Assembly: GCA_002347985.1 (NCBI GenBank)
Contig: DDYM01000014.1
Location: forward strand, 12,415 to 20,104
DNA from: Bacteroidetes bacterium UBA2234
GTDB lineage: Bacteria > Bacteroidota > Bacteroidia > NS11-12g > UBA955
Length of the DNA: 7,690 nucleotides
Reading direction: 5' to 3'
Shown here: piece after piece, positions 5,768 to 7,690 of the stretch
How positions within the stretch are numbered: the first letter of the stretch is position 1
Layout of the letters: each line of letters begins with the position of its first letter
Made by a program: the position numbers and the translations under genes
The notes under the pieces: model-generated
The model's input: the letters and a program-made list of their open reading frames with translations, nothing else
Database searches by the model: none
What the model was told of the DNA's origin: nothing

Positions 5768-7690
5768 TTACATTCTCAGGTCTTCGCGCCATCCACCATA
5801 CAAAGTTGCCAGCCATGTATAAAGCACGATACTGATTGAGCTAACAGGCATCAAAATCGCAGCAATCATTGGATTCAGATTGGCAGACACTGCAAAACTC
5901 AACCCCACTACATTGTAAAGAATGCTCACAAAGAAGCTCCACCAAATCACACGTTTCCCCCGCTGAACAACACGCCACAAAGAATCCAACTTAGCCAAGG
6001 AACTCCCCATAATTATCGCATCGCAACCTGGAGAAAAATACCCCATGTCGTCTGACACCGCGATGCCAAAATCCGATTCCATCAAAGCACCGGCATCGTT
6101 CAACCCATCGCCCACCATCATGACCGATTCCCCCTGCAATTTCAAATCCCTAACAAACGTTTGTTTTTGATGCGGTTTTTGCTGAAACATGTATGTCGTG
6201 TTATCCGGAAAAATCGACTTGAGCAAACTTCTATCGCCGCTGTTATCGCCGCTCAGGACATTCAAGGCAACCTGGCCCTTTTCAAAACCCGCAAACATTC
6301 CTTTGAGCCCGTCCCGATATGCACTTTTCAAAACAAATCGCCCCACCACAGTATCGTCGATAGCGCACCATATTTCCGACCCAACCCCATATTCATCTAC
6401 CCCGTCTGCGTCGTTTTGCATCTTCATCACCAAACCCTGTCCGCCCACTGAAATACTATCGCTTAACCCAACAAATCTTCGGTTTCCAAGTCGATACGAA
6501 ACCCCATCAACAAGCGCCTCAACCCCACTTCCAATTGCATTTTCCACCTGGGTTACTGGCACTTTGGGACGATTCAACCATTCCCCTATTTTTCTGGCGT
6601 AAGGATGCACGCTCTCCAAAGCCAAGGCGCCAATGGCGTCCCAAGCATGAGAATCCAAGGCACGACCTTCAAAGTCGATGTTTGGCTTCGATGAAACCGT
6701 AAGCGTCCCCGTTTTATCGAACACCGCCACCGAAATTTTTCGCCAATGATCCAATGCCGATGCGCCCCGGACATACATTCCATTCTTGGCCAACAACGTC
6801 AGCAAATGGCCATGGGTAAAGGTCACGCTCAACAGCAAAGCACATGGACAAGCCACAATCAACACAGCCGTTAGCGCACTCCACACTTTGGTAGGATCCG
6901 CAAAAGACCAATACAAAGCGGTGGAAATGGCCACCATAAACAAAGCCGCAGTAAACCACTGACTGGCGCGATGCACGTAATCATTCTCGATGCCAGACCT
7001 TGAATCACTTGATTTTTGGGTTGATTTATTCCATAATGAAACCAGGTAACCTTGGGCCATCGATTTTTCGGCAATCACACGAATACTTCCCCCCAACTGC
7101 CTACCCCCTGCATACAACCATTCCCCGGCCAAAACGGTCACGGGCCTACTTTCTCCGGTCACAAAACTGTAGTCGATCTGCGCATCGCCATAAGCCAACC
7201 TGGCATCCACCGGTATCAGTTCTTGATTGTGAATCAGCAGCTCATCGCCTTTTTGGATTTCAGAAAGGGGGACGCTCACGGTTGTCCCCTCTTTCCAAAC
7301 CGATGCACTTAATGGGAAATACGATGTATAATCTCTGTCGAAAGCGATGCGTTGATAGGTCTTGTCTTGTAGATATCTGCCAAGCAACATAAAAAACACA
7401 ATGCCACTGAGTGAGTCGAAGTAACCGGGCCCCAAATGATGGTATACTTCATACAAGCTTCTTCCAAAGGTGATAAACATCGCCAGAACGATGGGCAAAT
7501 CGATGGTGAGATATTTTTTCTTCAAACCGCCCCAAGCCAGGGAATAAAACTCACGCGCGCTAAATGTCATCACCGGCAAAATCAACAACAGATTCAACAG
7601 CAAGAAATACGGTTTCAGGCCATCCAAATCCGCGCTACCCCATTCAAAATACTCGGGAAAGCTGAGCAACATGATATTGCCAAAGCAGAA
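5768..7690 (-). CDS. ccoI: CcoI/FixI copper-exporting P1B-type ATPase, 5'-truncated by window edge
   Basis: The reading frame is open to the right edge; the visible part begins FCFGNIMLLSFPEYF, so the ATG at 7672 is an internal Met and not the start. About 640 residues are present. The missing N-terminus should hold the metal-binding (HMA-type) domain and first helix. Counting from that Met: actuator TGES 172-175; metal-site CPC 275-277 in the membrane; phosphorylation loop DKTGT 319-323 with acceptor D319; nucleotide-domain His-Pro 356-357; hinge GDGLND 521-526; then YN (586-587) and MPVSS (608-612) in the last helices. The CPC, YN and MxxSS set marks the Cu(I) subclass. CcoI pumps copper out of the cytoplasm for CuB insertion into cbb3 oxidase, rather than for general resistance. 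Its place next to ccoS supports FixI over CopA. Confidence 0.95.
   Translation of the reverse strand, partial: FCFGNIMLLSFPEYFEWGSADLDGLKPYFLLLNLLLILPVMTFSAREFYSLAWGGLKKKYLTIDLPIVLAMFITFGRSLYEVYHHLGPGYFDSLSGIVFFMLLGRYLQDKTYQRIAFDRDYTSYFPLSASVWKEGTTVSVPLSEIQKGDELLIHNQELIPVDARLAYGDAQIDYSFVTGESRPVTVLAGEWLYAGGRQLGGSIRVIAEKSMAQGYLVSLWNKSTQKSSDSRSGIENDYVHRASQWFTAALFMVAISTALYWSFADPTKVWSALTAVLIVACPCALLLSVTFTHGHLLTLLAKNGMYVRGASALDHWRKISVAVFDKTGTLTVSSKPNIDFEGRALDSHAWDAIGALALESVHPYARKIGEWLNRPKVPVTQVENAIGSGVEALVDGVSYRLGNRRFVGLSDSISVGGQGLVMKMQNDADGVDEYGVGSEIWCAIDDTVVGRFVLKSAYRDGLKGMFAGFEKGQVALNVLSGDNSGDRSLLKSIFPDNTTYMFQQKPHQKQTFVRDLKLQGESVMMVGDGLNDAGALMESDFGIAVSDDMGYFSPGCDAIIMGSSLAKLDSLWRVVQRGKRVIWWSFFVSILYNVVGLSFAVSANLNPMIAAILMPVSSISIVLYTWLATLYGGWREDLRM

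Noticed and set aside
6189..6602. A 137-codon plus-strand frame opposite ccoI
   Set aside because: It is antisense to the conserved ATPase nucleotide-binding region, is rich in Ser, Pro and Thr as expected for the complement of coding sequence, and shows no family motif.
7670..7672. ATG at 7672 as the start of the copper ATPase
   Set aside because: The frame stays open to the window edge, the residues before it (FCFGNI) belong to a conserved stretch of the family, and the N-terminal metal-binding domain would be missing.
1..7690. Mobile elements, CRISPR arrays, tRNA or rRNA genes, toxin-antitoxin or defence genes
   Set aside because: All sequence except the 91-base gap and a few junctions of 1-7 bases is accounted for by one coherent cbb3 oxidase cluster, and I saw no repeat arrays or transposase or integrase motifs.

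Overview
The window is the core of a cbb3-type (high-affinity, haem-copper) cytochrome c oxidase locus. Every gene lies on the minus strand, so transcription runs from the right edge to the left edge. The gene content, the fused CcoN-CcoO polypeptide, the one-haem CcoP and the weak ribosome-binding sites all point to a member of the Bacteroidota (Flavobacteriia/Cytophagia-like). I cannot name a genus from this sequence alone. There is no sign of mobile DNA, phage, CRISPR, tRNA or rRNA.

Layout in transcription order: the 5'-truncated copper P-type ATPase ccoI/fixI (7690-5768); a 91-base non-coding gap (5767-5677), the only real intergenic space, holding an FNR/CRP-like palindrome, a possible Bacteroidota-type promoter and a 23-codon micro-ORF; ccoS (5676-5488); the ccoNO fusion (5483-3324); ccoQ (3316-3149); ccoP (3159-1975, overlapping the end of ccoQ by 11 bases); ccoG (1973-570); ccoH/fixH (562-98); and the first 31 codons of a TauE/SafE-type membrane protein (95-1), cut by the left edge. 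Apart from the 91-base gap, neighbouring genes are 1-7 bases apart or overlap, so ccoS to the TauE/SafE gene looks like one operon.

Working together: CcoNO and CcoP form the oxygen-reducing, proton-pumping complex. CcoQ is the small single-helix accessory subunit. CcoI exports copper for oxidase metallation, CcoS, CcoG and CcoH are assembly and maturation factors, and the TauE/SafE protein is probably another copper or redox assembly component. This is a well-known system. The points most worth a second look are the regulatory gap, the extended Cys-containing N-terminus of CcoP, the four cysteines in FixH and the micro-ORF in frame behind ccoI. I found no convincing new biological system.
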